Shown: positions 51,752-61,056, numbered from the stretch's first letter. The stretch is DNA of 64,000 bases from Flavobacteriales bacterium UBA4110 (GCA_002383165.1 DFXK01000009.1:1-64000); one strand, 5' to 3'. Translations and numbers: made by a program. Notes: generated by a model from the letters alone, not told the origin.

Positions 51752-52786
51752 ATGACCCTATTTAAAATCAAAAATTTATTTACATTAATTATTCTATCTG
51801 CATCTTTAATTTATTGCAAAAAAGATGAGTCATCTCCACTCACTGATACAAAAAATAATCCGACAGCCACTATCTCTTCTAGTGACAAAGAGGAAGATAA
51901 TAAACAAATAGTAGAGGATGAAAAACCAAAAATTCCAGATGTTGTTATCCCAAGAAAAGATTTTGGTTTCTATCCTTGGATTTATAAAAACACAGATTCT
52001 GTTTCAGTCCGAAATAAGAAAGAATTTACAGGCAAAGCTCTATACACAATTCTGGCGCTTAATAGACTAGACAAAGCTAATATCGGAGCAGCAGACACAC
52101 TTGTAGTTCCTGCCAAAATAGAGGAAGATTTTCTCATTTATTCACCGTTTCCCGGTCACGTAAGCACATTGGAAAATGTAAAGAAATTTGTTTTCTTCTC
52201 ATATCCAATCCAGGCTTTTGGAGTCTATGAATATGGTAATCTTATAAAATGGGGACCAACCAGCATGGGTAAAAAGGCTACGCAGACAAAACGAGGTCTA
52301 ATGTTTGCAAATTGGAAAAAAGAAGTTGCCATTTCCACAGTCAGTGATGAGTGGAAACTGCGTTGGAATGTTAATGTTGCCAATTTTGACGGTATAGGTT
52401 GGCACCAGTATGCAATGCCCGGCTATCCGGCTTCTCACTCTTGTTTAAGAATGTTGGAAGAAGATGCCAAATGGATGTACAGCTGGGTAGATACTTGGAT
52501 TCTGAATAAAGGCGGACAAACTACCAGAGCCAAAGGAACACCATTGATTGTGTACGGAGACTATCCGTGGGGAAAACGCAGGCCGTGGAAAAAACTGCTC
52601 GACTCCCCAGATGCTAATAATATTTCTGAAGATGAGATGAATAAAATTATTGAACCTCAGCTCGCAACTATTATGAAGGAACAGGAAAACAGGGACAATG
52701 TTGTTCAGCAGATTGAACTAGAGAAAAAAGCGAAAGCAGACTCTTTACTAGCCTTAAAAACAAAAGATTCTTCGAATCTGAATTAA
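51752..52786 (+). CDS. L,D-transpeptidase (YkuD family) lipoprotein
   Basis: 344-residue envelope enzyme with a lipoprotein signal (ILSASLIYC, Cys at 22) and a disordered Ser/Asp/Lys-rich segment to about residue 65. The YkuD catalytic part is around 140-245: VFFSYPIQAFGVYEYGNLIKWGP, then H218 in IGWHQYAMP and the active-site S-H-S-C in YPASHSCLRM (H229, C231), where most YkuD enzymes have S-H-G-C. The Cys and His are retained. It would form 3-3 cross-links or attach proteins to peptidoglycan. The C-terminus is a charged helix. Confidence 0.88.
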   Translation: MTLFKIKNLFTLIILSASLIYCKKDESSPLTDTKNNPTATISSSDKEEDNKQIVEDEKPKIPDVVIPRKDFGFYPWIYKNTDSVSVRNKKEFTGKALYTILALNRLDKANIGAADTLVVPAKIEEDFLIYSPFPGHVSTLENVKKFVFFSYPIQAFGVYEYGNLIKWGPTSMGKKATQTKRGLMFANWKKEVAISTVSDEWKLRWNVNVANFDGIGWHQYAMPGYPASHSCLRMLEEDAKWMYSWVDTWILNKGGQTTRAKGTPLIVYGDYPWGKRRPWKKLLDSPDANNISEDEMNKIIEPQLATIMKEQENRDNVVQQIELEKKAKADSLLALKTKDSSNLN

Positions 52787-52794
52787 ATCAATAA

Positions 52795-52826
52795 AAAATC
52801 GGGTAAGTTTTCTTACCCGATTTTGT
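52795..52826. terminator. Bidirectional terminator
   Basis: Perfect 13-bp stem AAAATCGGGTAAG / CTTACCCGATTTT (52795-52807, 52812-52824) with a 4-base loop, between two convergent genes. Confidence 0.9.
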
Positions 52827-54134
52827 TTAAATATTTCCTACTACGGTTTTGACTTGTGTAAACTCTTTCAGCGCGTGTAAAGATAACTCCACCCCATACC
52901 CTGAGGATTTTGCCCCACCAAATGGCAGTCTGGTATCTGAGCTTGTTGCTTTATTAATGGACACTGTCCCGGATTGTAAATTATCAATAAAGAATTGAGC
53001 CCTTTTTTTATCCTTGGTCCAAACTGCATTTCCCAATCCAAAAGGAATATCATTAGCAAGTTTTAAAATATCCTCATCATCTTTTCCAATCATCAGCATT
53101 GCAAGCGGTCCAAATAACTCCTCCTGCAGAATTGGATTTCCCTCTTTTACCAAGATAATTCCCGGACGAAATTCGTTTTCTGAAATTCTCTCAAGCGGTA
53201 CAACTACTTCTGCTCCATTCTTCAAAGCTTTTTTATACTGGTTTTCTAGATCGTCCGCCAAGTCTGGTCTTGCCATTTTCCCCAATCTAGTTTCTTTTTT
53301 CATAGGATCAGCAGGCTGATAAGAATTGTACTCTTCAATAAATTTCGGAACAAATTTCTTCTCAATTTTTTTATGTACAATGAAGCGTTTTGCCGCATTA
53401 CATATTTGTCCTGTATTCTGCAATTTTGCCCAAGGTCCTTCTTTTGCCGCTTTTTCAAAGTCGGAATCTTCCAGAACTATGAAAGCATCGCTGCCACCAA
53501 GTTCCAAAACCGACTTTTTGATATTTTTCCCTGCCAGTGCGGCCACGGTTCCGCCAGCTTTTTCACTACCTGTAAGGCTTACACCTCTCACCAACGGATT
53601 TTCCAAGATCTCTTGGATTTCATTGTGTCCGATTCTCAAATTCTGGAAAATATTTTTTGGAAAACCAGCCTCTGAAAAAGCATTTTCTATTTCATCACCA
53701 CTTTCGAAACATATAGATGCGTGCTTCAGAACCACCACATTCCCCGCAAGAATTGTAGGTATTGCAAATCTTAGAACCTGCCAGAACGGAAAATTCCAAG
53801 GCATCACTCCGAGAATAATTCCCATCGGATCATAATGCACTTCACTCACATCATACTCGGTTTTGATATTTTCTGGTTTGAGAACATTTTCAGCTTCGGC
53901 ATAATATTTAATCATTCCAGCACTTTTTTCAATTTCTGCCAAAGACTGAGTGATTGGTTTATGCATTTCTCTGGTGATAGTTTCCGCATATTGTTCTTTG
54001 TTTTTCTCAAGAACTTTTGCCAGTTTAATCAATAATTTTTGACGTTCTTGAAACGGTACTATTTTCCAGTCTTTAAAGGCTTTATGAGCTGAATTAATAT
54101 GTTTTGTAATATCCATTATTTCTATATTTGACAT
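52827..54134 (-). CDS. NAD(P)-dependent aldehyde dehydrogenase (succinate-semialdehyde type)
   Basis: 435-residue ALDH, shorter than the usual 450-500 because the N-terminal arm is trimmed. Active-site residues are present: Glu in KKSVLELGGSDAFIVLED, Cys in KLQNTGQICNAAKRFIV and the Asn in LGVMPWNFPFWQVLRFAIPTILAGN. FGPLAMLMIG and LPFGGAKSSGYGVELS are standard blocks. The sequence is closest in character to GabD/SSADH-like enzymes. Substrate is not certain. ATGs at 54134 and 54116 are both possible. It follows a PPK2 gene on the same strand by 41 bases. Confidence 0.88.
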   Translation of the reverse strand: MSNIEIMDITKHINSAHKAFKDWKIVPFQERQKLLIKLAKVLEKNKEQYAETITREMHKPITQSLAEIEKSAGMIKYYAEAENVLKPENIKTEYDVSEVHYDPMGIILGVMPWNFPFWQVLRFAIPTILAGNVVVLKHASICFESGDEIENAFSEAGFPKNIFQNLRIGHNEIQEILENPLVRGVSLTGSEKAGGTVAALAGKNIKKSVLELGGSDAFIVLEDSDFEKAAKEGPWAKLQNTGQICNAAKRFIVHKKIEKKFVPKFIEEYNSYQPADPMKKETRLGKMARPDLADDLENQYKKALKNGAEVVVPLERISENEFRPGIILVKEGNPILQEELFGPLAMLMIGKDDEDILKLANDIPFGLGNAVWTKDKKRAQFFIDNLQSGTVSINKATSSDTRLPFGGAKSSGYGVELSLHALKEFTQVKTVVGNI

Positions 54135-54175
54135 ATCGCTTTGCAGTAATTATACCATCATATTATAAAACTGCT

Positions 54176-55054
54176 TTATTTTTCATTTTCTAATTTAATT
54201 TTTGAATCTTCAAGAGCGCTTTTTTCTTTCGCAGAAACTTCAGGATATTGCAGGTTCATCTCTTCCAGTTTATCAATAATAATCTGAATCGCTGCTACTC
54301 TGGAAAACCACTTTTGATCTGCAGGAATGACATACCACGGTGCATATTCAGTGGAAGTTTTACTGATCGCCGCTTCATACGCTTTCATATAATCGTTCCA
54401 AAATCCTCTCTCCGTAACATCTCCAGAAGAAAATTTCCAGTTTTTATCATCTTCATTGATTCTGTCCAGAAATCGCTGTTTTTGTTCTTCCCTCGATACA
54501 TTGAGAAATATTTTAATTATCTTTGTTCCGTTATTGGCTAGATGTTTTTCAAAATTCTTGATGCTTTCATAGCGGTTTTCCCAGAACTCATCGTCCAGCT
54601 GCTTCGTATCTTTCCATACTTTTTCGCTCAGATTATATTCCGGGTGAACTTTACACACCAGAACGCTTTCATAATGTGATCTGTTGAATATTCCTATTTT
54701 CCCTTTTTCTGGAAGCGCAAGGTAATGGCGCCAGAGAAAATCATGCTCATATTCTTTGGAACTGGGAGTTTTGAAGCTTGTAACTTCGCAGCCTTGCGGA
54801 TTCACACCACTAAAAACATGTTCTATTAAACTATCTTTTCCGGCAGCATCCATAGCTTGCAAAACTATCAGTAAAGACTGGCTGCTATCCGCATACAACT
54901 TTTCCTGTAGCTTTCGAAGCTTTTCTTTTTCCTGTACCAGAAGATTTTTGGCAAACGCTTTCTCAATTTTATCCTTGTAGCTTGTATGATGTTCTCTGAC
55001 TCTGAATTCCGTATTTTCCTTGACCAAGAATTCTTCTGAAAAGTTATAAACCAT
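54176..55054 (-). CDS. ppk2: Polyphosphate kinase 2 family protein (probable class III)
   Basis: 292-residue kinase that transfers phosphate from polyphosphate to nucleotides. Walker A is QAMDAAGKDS (residues 66-75), the Walker B-like block is IGIFNRSHYESVLVCKVHPEYN, and lid residues follow in FLNVSREEQKQRFLDRINEDDKNWKFS. F-N-R-S-H/Y-Y-E is typical of class III PPK2, whose members can phosphorylate both AMP and ADP; class I/II usually have D-R-S-W-Y-N-R. The tail is acidic. Neighbour is an aldehyde dehydrogenase with no clear link. Confidence 0.88.
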   Translation of the reverse strand: MVYNFSEEFLVKENTEFRVREHHTSYKDKIEKAFAKNLLVQEKEKLRKLQEKLYADSSQSLLIVLQAMDAAGKDSLIEHVFSGVNPQGCEVTSFKTPSSKEYEHDFLWRHYLALPEKGKIGIFNRSHYESVLVCKVHPEYNLSEKVWKDTKQLDDEFWENRYESIKNFEKHLANNGTKIIKIFLNVSREEQKQRFLDRINEDDKNWKFSSGDVTERGFWNDYMKAYEAAISKTSTEYAPWYVIPADQKWFSRVAAIQIIIDKLEEMNLQYPEVSAKEKSALEDSKIKLENEK

Positions 55055-55078
55055 CGTTTTTGATTTTACTGTAAAAAT

Positions 55079-55111
55079 AAAAAAACCGCCTCGTTTGCGA
55101 ACGGGACGGCT
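55079..55111 (-). terminator. Terminator after the DUF1573 gene
   Basis: On the minus strand GCCGTCCCGTT pairs with AACGAGGCGGT (one mismatch, two G-U) and a run of seven T follows. Confidence 0.75.
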
Positions 55112-55135
55112 AAATTATTTTTAGAAATTTCTTAA

Positions 55136-55648
55136 TTATTTAGCAACTGACTCTACTTTCTGAACATCAGCTTTCTTTTTTGCAACTCTCTTAGCCGCTG
55201 CAGCTGGCTGAGCTTTTGCTGTAGCGACAGGAGCCGCAACCAATTTAGCTTCTTGTGCAACAGAAACAGCTTGTGCACTTGCAATATCTTCTACATTTCC
55301 TTTAATATAAAGTACAGATCTACTGTTCTGAGGGTCATTAGAATACACTTCAATTAATTTATTGAAAGCTCCTTTGATTCCGGTGTTGTATCCTACTTTA
55401 ATCTGAGTAGATTTTCCAGGCAAAATAGGGTCTTTGCTCCATTCTGGCGTTGTACATCCGCAAGAAGGCTTTACTTCACTAATAATTAATGGTTTATCTC
55501 CAGTATTTTTTACGGTAAAGAATCTGTGACCGTCTGATCCAGCTTTTACATTTCCGTAGTCAAAAGTTGTTTTATCAAATGAGATTGTTTGAGCAGATGC
55601 AAAAGCGATAGCTCCTGTCATAAATAATCCTGCAAGAATCTTTTTCAT
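55136..55648 (-). CDS. DUF1573-domain exported protein
   Basis: 170-residue periplasmic or secreted protein with a signal peptide (KKILAGLFMTGAIAFASAQ). The DUF1573 Ig-like domain is clear from FDYGNVKAGSDGHRFFTVKNTGDKPLIISEVKPSCGCTTPEW, with the Cys-Gly-Cys pair, and VLYIKGNVED at its end. A low-complexity Ala/Lys tail (APVATAKAQPAAAAKRVAKKK) follows. DUF1573 proteins are abundant in Bacteroidota and their roles are unknown. The ATG before KKILAG is used; the open frame continues upstream through non-signal-like sequence. It is divergent from valS. Confidence 0.9.
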   Translation of the reverse strand: MKKILAGLFMTGAIAFASAQTISFDKTTFDYGNVKAGSDGHRFFTVKNTGDKPLIISEVKPSCGCTTPEWSKDPILPGKSTQIKVGYNTGIKGAFNKLIEVYSNDPQNSRSVLYIKGNVEDIASAQAVSVAQEAKLVAAPVATAKAQPAAAAKRVAKKKADVQKVESVAK

Positions 55649-55769
55649 ATTTTTTTGTATTAAATAATTAAATTTTTGAATAACAAAGTTATAAATAATT
55701 TGAATATGTGATGTTAATTTTTTCACATTGTCTTATTTTTGCAAATTACAAGCTTAAAAAATTTTTAAA

Positions 55770-58388
55770 ATGCAGATTGCTGATAAATACAATCCACAGG
55801 AAACTGAACAAAAGTGGTATGACTTCTGGTTAGAAAATAAATTTTTCCACTCAGAGCCTGATGACAGACCACCTTATACGATTGTAATTCCACCACCAAA
55901 CGTGACTGGAATTCTTCATATGGGGCATATGTTGAACAACACAATTCAGGATGTATTGGTCAGAAGAGCAAGAATGCAAGGCTTCAATGCGTGTTGGGTT
56001 CCGGGAACGGATCACGCATCGATTGCTACAGAAGCAAAAGTTGTAGCGAAACTGAAAGCTGAAGGAATCAATAAGAAAGATATTACGAGAGAAGAATTTC
56101 TAAAGCATGCTTGGGAATGGACTGATAAATACGGAGGAACTATTCTTGAGCAACTGAAAAAATTAGGCTGTTCGTGTGATTGGGACAGAACCAGATTTAC
56201 TTTGGAAGATAATTTGTCCAAATCTGTAATCAAGGTTTTTGTTGATCTTTATAACAAAGGATTAATTTATCGTGGTTACAAAGTCGTTAATTGGGATCCA
56301 GAAGCTCAAACGAATATTTCTGACGAAGAGGTAATTTTCAAAGAGCAAAATGGAAAATTATTTTACCTAAAATATAAAATCGAAGGCACAGAAGATTTTT
56401 TAACCGTTGCGACTACTCGTCCCGAAACTATTTTCGGAGATGTTGCAGTTTGTGTTAATCCAAATGACGAAAGATACCAGCATTTGAAAGGTAAAAACGT
56501 AATTGTTCCAATCGTAAATCGTGTAATTCCAATTATCGAGGATGATTATGTTGATATCGAATTCGGAACTGGAGCTTTGAAAATTACTCCAGCTCACGAT
56601 ATCAATGATTACGAAATCGGACAAAAACATAATCTGCCAATCATCGATTCTATGGATAATAATGCGGTTCTGAACGAACACGGAATGCATTATCAGGGAA
56701 TGGGGAGATTCACAGTAAGAAAAGAAATTGCTAAAGAATTAGAAAAAAATGATCTTCTTTTAAAAGCAGAAGATTATGTGAATAAGGTTGGAACTTCTGA
56801 GAGAACAGGCGCTGTTATTGAGCCGAAAATTTCTGTTCAATGGTTTCTGAAAATGTCAGAAATGTCAAAGCCTGCTTTGGATGTTGTGATGGATGATACC
56901 ATCAAATTCCATCCAGAGAAATTCAAAAATACTTATCGTCATTGGATGGAAAATGTTCATGATTGGAACATTTCGCGTCAGCTTTGGTGGGGACAACAGA
57001 TTCCGGCTTTCTATTATGGAACGGGAGAAAATGATTTCGTAGTCGCTGAAAATATTGACGACGCTGTAAAATTAGCCCAAGAAAAAACTTCCAACTTCCA
57101 ACTTCAGGCTTCTGACCTGAAGCAAGACGAGGATGCATTAGACACTTGGTTCTCTTCTTGGTTGTGGCCGCTTTCGGTTTTTGAAGGTATTTTAGATCCA
57201 GAAAATAAAGACATCAATTATTATTATCCAACTTCGGATTTGGTAACAGGTCCGGATATTATTTTCTTTTGGGTTGCCAGAATGATTATGGCTGGATTGG
57301 AATATAGAAAAGACGTTCCGTTCAAAAATGTTTATTTCACTGGAATCGTGAGAGATAAGCAAAGACGAAAAATGTCTAAGCAATTGGGAAATTCACCAGA
57401 CCCAATCGATTTGATTGAAAAATATGGAGCAGATGGCGTTCGTGTAGGAAGTTTGTTGAGTTCTGCGGCAGGAAATGATCTTTTGTTTGATGAAGATTTG
57501 ATGTTGCAAGGAAGAAATTTTGCCACGAAAATCTGGAATGCTTACAAATTGATTCAAGGTTGGAAGCGCGACGAAAATATCAAAGCTAAAGAGTTTGATG
57601 CACAGACGATTAATTGGTTTGGAGAACAATTGAACAAAACAATTGGCGAAATTGAAGATCAGTTCTCGAAATTCAGGATTTCCGATGCGTTGCATTTGGT
57701 TTATAAACTGATTTGGGACGATTTCTGTGCTTGGTATTTAGAAGCAATCAAACCAAATTTCGGAGAAGCAATCAGTGAAGAAGTTTATCAAAAAACGATT
57801 GCTTATTTCGAAGAATTGATGAAACTGTTGCATCCATTTATGCCTTTCTTATCAGAAGAATTGTGGCAAAATATATCTGAAAGAAGTGTTTCTGAAGCAT
57901 TGGTCATTGCGCAACAGAAAAAATCAGAACCTTATAATGAAGATAAAATTAAGGATTTTGATTTTGCTAAAGAAGTAATTTCTGGTGTTAGGAACTACCG
58001 TCAGTCCAAAGGAATTTCGCCAAGAGAAACTGTTGAAGTTTTTACGAATGTTTCCGAATTGGCAAATGCTGAGGTTATTCAGAAATTAGCGAATATTTCA
58101 GAAATTAATTTCAATCAAAAAACAGATAAACCAAGTTTCACATTCTTAGTTGGAGCGAATGAATTTTCAATTCCATTGAGTGAAAATCTTGATTTGGGAG
58201 AAGAAAAAGAAAAAACCGAAGAAGAAATCAAATATCTAAAAGGTTTCTTGATCTCTGTTGATAAGAAATTGTCGAATGAAAAATTCGTTGCTAATGCAAA
58301 ACCAGAAGTGGTAGAAATCGAGCGTAAAAAGCAAAAAGATGCGCAGGATAAAATTGCCTTGTTGGAAGAAAAGTTAAAGTCACTTTAG
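55770..58388 (+). CDS. valS: Valyl-tRNA synthetase
   Basis: 872-residue class I synthetase that charges tRNA-Val. HIGH-type motif GILHMGHMLNN (about residue 48) and KMSKQLGNSPDP (about 535) frame the Rossmann domain, which is interrupted by the CP1 editing domain (about 190-340; TTRPETIFGDVAV, and PAHDINDYEIGQKH). The anticodon-binding domain includes WNAYKLIQGW and the coiled-coil C-terminus (EEEIKYLKGFLISVDKKLSNEKF) is typical of ValRS. Within the segment before LKQDEDALDTWFSS, bases 57088-57115 form a heptamer array that encodes SNFQLQAS. A -7 box TATTTTTG lies at 55734-55741. Confidence 0.97.
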   Translation: MQIADKYNPQETEQKWYDFWLENKFFHSEPDDRPPYTIVIPPPNVTGILHMGHMLNNTIQDVLVRRARMQGFNACWVPGTDHASIATEAKVVAKLKAEGINKKDITREEFLKHAWEWTDKYGGTILEQLKKLGCSCDWDRTRFTLEDNLSKSVIKVFVDLYNKGLIYRGYKVVNWDPEAQTNISDEEVIFKEQNGKLFYLKYKIEGTEDFLTVATTRPETIFGDVAVCVNPNDERYQHLKGKNVIVPIVNRVIPIIEDDYVDIEFGTGALKITPAHDINDYEIGQKHNLPIIDSMDNNAVLNEHGMHYQGMGRFTVRKEIAKELEKNDLLLKAEDYVNKVGTSERTGAVIEPKISVQWFLKMSEMSKPALDVVMDDTIKFHPEKFKNTYRHWMENVHDWNISRQLWWGQQIPAFYYGTGENDFVVAENIDDAVKLAQEKTSNFQLQASDLKQDEDALDTWFSSWLWPLSVFEGILDPENKDINYYYPTSDLVTGPDIIFFWVARMIMAGLEYRKDVPFKNVYFTGIVRDKQRRKMSKQLGNSPDPIDLIEKYGADGVRVGSLLSSAAGNDLLFDEDLMLQGRNFATKIWNAYKLIQGWKRDENIKAKEFDAQTINWFGEQLNKTIGEIEDQFSKFRISDALHLVYKLIWDDFCAWYLEAIKPNFGEAISEEVYQKTIAYFEELMKLLHPFMPFLSEELWQNISERSVSEALVIAQQKKSEPYNEDKIKDFDFAKEVISGVRNYRQSKGISPRETVEVFTNVSELANAEVIQKLANISEINFNQKTDKPSFTFLVGANEFSIPLSENLDLGEEKEKTEEEIKYLKGFLISVDKKLSNEKFVANAKPEVVEIERKKQKDAQDKIALLEEKLKSL
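57088..57115 (+). repeat. Heptamer array inside valS
   Basis: Units CTTCCAA, CTTCCAA, CTTCAGG, CTTCTGA in tandem. The first two are identical to units of the array upstream of the ABC-F gene. It lies in a variable, surface-exposed insertion of ValRS. Confidence 0.6.
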
Positions 58389-58389
58389 G

Positions 58390-58417
58390 CAATCAACCGA
58401 CAACTATCAACTGACAA
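58390..58417 (+). repeat. Heptamer array between valS and the DUF4241 gene
   Basis: Units CAATCAA, CCGACAA, CTATCAA, CTGACAA in tandem, right after the valS stop and eight bases before the next ATG. The CCGACAA unit is shared with the array inside the ABC-F gene. Confidence 0.65.
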
Positions 58418-58424
58418 CCAAATT

Positions 58425-59069
58425 ATGATTCACATAGAAAACATTAAAAAATTATTCTCCAGCGACTTCGTAGAAAATCCATTGTTGGAAACCTACGAAG
58501 TCGGAAAAATTCATATATCATCTGGAAAAATTATAGCTAGTGATGCTTTGATTTCGCCCGATCATTCAGCTTTTAATCAAGGATTTCCGAAAGGAGATTT
58601 TCAGGTTTTGGTTCACAAAGAAAGAGAATCAAACTGTATTGCTTATGCGGAAATTGTTTTCGATAAAAATCAATTGGCTGAAAATTGGGCTTTGGCTCTT
58701 TGTGATAATCAAAATATTAATGATCTGAAAGACGAAGAAATCTACGGTTATCTTGTAGAATCCGGAATGGGAACTTTTATGGATAAGGAAGCTCAAGTAT
58801 CCCTGAATGCTTTGGAGCAAGATCTTTTCCACAAAAAAGGAGCTGATTTTATGGGAATTTATGAAGAATTTTTCCACACTCATTTTTTTGATGAAAAAGG
58901 TGCTATAGATCAGTTTGCGGTTTTGAAACCTTATGATAACAAACCGGAAAATATTGTCGCATTTGAAACGGGTTATGGTGAAGGATTTTATGCAACGTAT
59001 ATTGGTTATTCTAAAGATAATCAGCCAGTTAAATTAATTTCTGAATTTATAGAAATCAAAGCAGATTAA
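58425..59069 (+). CDS. DUF4241-domain protein
   Basis: 214-residue soluble protein. The DUF4241 signature is the C-terminal AFETGYGEGFYATYIGYSKDNQPVKLISEFI. An earlier part GKIIASDALISPD and AYAEIVF match the same family, and the middle contains YLVESGMGTFMDKEAQ. Such proteins are common hypothetical proteins in Bacteroidota and also appear among candidate immunity-type proteins, but nothing here assigns a role. It starts 36 bases after valS stops, with a heptamer array in the gap. Confidence 0.85.
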   Translation: MIHIENIKKLFSSDFVENPLLETYEVGKIHISSGKIIASDALISPDHSAFNQGFPKGDFQVLVHKERESNCIAYAEIVFDKNQLAENWALALCDNQNINDLKDEEIYGYLVESGMGTFMDKEAQVSLNALEQDLFHKKGADFMGIYEEFFHTHFFDEKGAIDQFAVLKPYDNKPENIVAFETGYGEGFYATYIGYSKDNQPVKLISEFIEIKAD

Positions 59070-59134
59070 TTGATTACATTAGCCAAGATGAAATTGCAGA
59101 TATCGCGTTCTGATGATAATAATGCCAATTACAA

Positions 59135-60025
59135 ATGAAACTAAGTAACATAAAACCAAATATAGTAGTTGTCGGGAGTTCTTCTATAGACCTTGTTCTG
59201 AAGACTTCAAAAATCCCGACCGCCAATAATACGGTTCTGGCGGAGAGTCTAAAAAGTTTTTTAGGTGGCAAAGGTGCAAACCAGGCCATTGCTACTTCAC
59301 GTTTAGGAGCTCAGACTTATTTTATAAGCCGTGTCGGCATGGATCCATTCGGGCAACAAGTACTCAGAAACCTGAATGACGAAGCGGTAAATGTAGCTTA
59401 TGTGGTAGAAGATGAAGATGAGGACACAGGTACAGCATATGTCACAGCATCTGACGAAGGGAATGCTATAACAGTAGTGCCTGCTGCTAATTATAAATTA
59501 TCTCCCAAAGATATAGCGGAAGCAGAAAAATATTTACTAGCCGCAGATCTGATTTTGACTCAGCTGGAAATACCCGTACAAACTGTCGAATTTTTATTCA
59601 AAAAAGCGGAGACTCTAAATAAAAAAATAGGAATATATGCAGCTCCTGCAAGCCGCCTTTCTGACGAAATCATTCAGTATGCAAGTTTTATCGTAGCCAA
59701 AAGTACGGATCTGGAAATAATTTTTGGAGAAGGTAACCGAGAAGACATCATCAAACATCTGCCAAATAAACTTTTTGTAAGAGACGGTGCCAACAGCACC
59801 AGCTATTTTGATGGCAAAGAAATGAAATACTTCCGCAAAAATCCAAGCACCGAAGCTCATAATATGGGTTTGGGAGATGCTTTTACATCGGGATTTTCTA
59901 TTGCACTACTTCACGGAAACTCCATCGAAGAATGCGTAAAGTTCGGGAACGATGTTGCACTAAAGGCAGCAGATTACAGAGGCTCTCAAAAAGGATTACC
60001 GTATTTGGAAGATTTCCAAAACTGA
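59135..60025 (+). CDS. rbsK: Ribokinase (PfkB family)
   Basis: 296-residue sugar kinase. SSSIDLVLKTSKIP, SFLGGKGANQAIATSRLGAQTYFISRVGMDPFGQQVLRNL (the PfkB signature 1 region) and NMGLGDAFTSGFSIALLHG (signature 2, with the catalytic Asp in GLGDAF; Ala replaces the usual Thr) mark the family. Size fits RbsK. No ribose transporter or other sugar operon is adjacent, so the substrate may be ribose or a related sugar. Confidence 0.9.
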   Translation: MKLSNIKPNIVVVGSSSIDLVLKTSKIPTANNTVLAESLKSFLGGKGANQAIATSRLGAQTYFISRVGMDPFGQQVLRNLNDEAVNVAYVVEDEDEDTGTAYVTASDEGNAITVVPAANYKLSPKDIAEAEKYLLAADLILTQLEIPVQTVEFLFKKAETLNKKIGIYAAPASRLSDEIIQYASFIVAKSTDLEIIFGEGNREDIIKHLPNKLFVRDGANSTSYFDGKEMKYFRKNPSTEAHNMGLGDAFTSGFSIALLHGNSIEECVKFGNDVALKAADYRGSQKGLPYLEDFQN

Positions 60026-60105
60026 TATTGCCTGCATATCGAATTCTAACCTGTTAGCCAATCATATTTTTACTTTTATAAAATGATTAGCTCAAATCAT
60101 TTTAA

Positions 60106-60960
60106 ATGAAACGTATTGACATTTTAACGGAAGACCATTACAGCTTAGCAGCGCATCTTTTCGAACCTCAGATTTCAAATCAAAAAGTTTTACTCATCAA
60201 TTCGGCGACTGGTGTTAAACAGCAGATTTATTTTTCGGTGGCTCAGTTTTTTGCAGACCACGGTTTTACTGTAATTACTTATGACTATCGAGGCATCGGG
60301 CTTTCTAAGCCTGACAAGATGCGTGGTTTCGAAGCATCTATGAGAGTGTGGGGAACTACAGATTACCAAGCTTTGACCAATTATATCAAAAGTAATTTTG
60401 AGGATTATAAAAAATACTGTCTCGGACATTCCGTAGGTGCGCTGATCTTAGGCATGAATCCAGACTCGGAAATATTTGAAGAATTTATTTTTGTCGGTAC
60501 CCAAAATGCTTTTGTAGGAAATCTCAGATTAAAAACGAAAATCGAGGCTTATTTGGGTTTCGGAATCGTTCAGCCTTTGTTTACATTACTGTTAGGTTAT
60601 TTTCCCGCCAGTTGGTTCGGCCTCGGAGAAAGCTTGCCTTCCGGAAGCGCTTTTGACTGGAGAATCCTAATCCTGAATAAAAAATCAACAAACAAACTCT
60701 TGGAAAAGTCTGCGGATTTTTCAAAAAAACTGAAACAAAAGGTTTTGGTTATAAGGGCAGAAGATGATGCGTGGCTCACCGAAAAAGGGGTAAAATCTCT
60801 TCTCGAAAATACTTACCCAAATCTCCGTCCTACTTACAGACCAATTTCTCCCTCGGAGTCTGAGAAAGGTGAAATCGGACATGTCAACTTTTTCAGAAGC
60901 TATAACAGAAAACTGTGGACAATCCTGCTGGAAAGATTAGAAGCAGACACCAGGTATTAG
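60106..60960 (+). CDS. Alpha/beta hydrolase (COG4757-like)
   Basis: 284-residue cytosolic serine hydrolase. The nucleophile elbow is CLGHSVGALI (Ser about 109), the acid in VLVIRAEDDAWL (about 220) and the His in EIGHVNFFRS (about 265). The N-terminal VLLINSATGVKQQIYFSVAQFFADHGFTVITYDYRGIGLS is characteristic for COG4757. A lid domain lies in between (PLFTLLLGYFPASWFGLGESLP). Substrate is unknown. Neighbouring ribokinase and HD genes are on the same strand but not obviously linked. Confidence 0.87.
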   Translation: MKRIDILTEDHYSLAAHLFEPQISNQKVLLINSATGVKQQIYFSVAQFFADHGFTVITYDYRGIGLSKPDKMRGFEASMRVWGTTDYQALTNYIKSNFEDYKKYCLGHSVGALILGMNPDSEIFEEFIFVGTQNAFVGNLRLKTKIEAYLGFGIVQPLFTLLLGYFPASWFGLGESLPSGSAFDWRILILNKKSTNKLLEKSADFSKKLKQKVLVIRAEDDAWLTEKGVKSLLENTYPNLRPTYRPISPSESEKGEIGHVNFFRSYNRKLWTILLERLEADTRY

Positions 60961-61048
60961 AACTTAGGCAGCAGATTTACCTTCAATCAACTGGATTTGA
61001 AAAAAAATATTAAACATTTTTCAATTATTTAATAGAAAAAGGATTCTC

Positions 61049-61056
61049 TACATTTG
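61049..61056 (+). promoter_or_regulatory. Bacteroidota -7 box for the HD-domain gene
   Basis: TACATTTG matches TAnnTTTG, 22 bases before the ATG at 61079. No -33 partner was identified. Confidence 0.4.

Noticed and set aside
53326..53835. 169-codon open frame opposite the aldehyde dehydrogenase gene
   Set aside because: Shadow of a strongly conserved gene on the other strand; composition is atypical.
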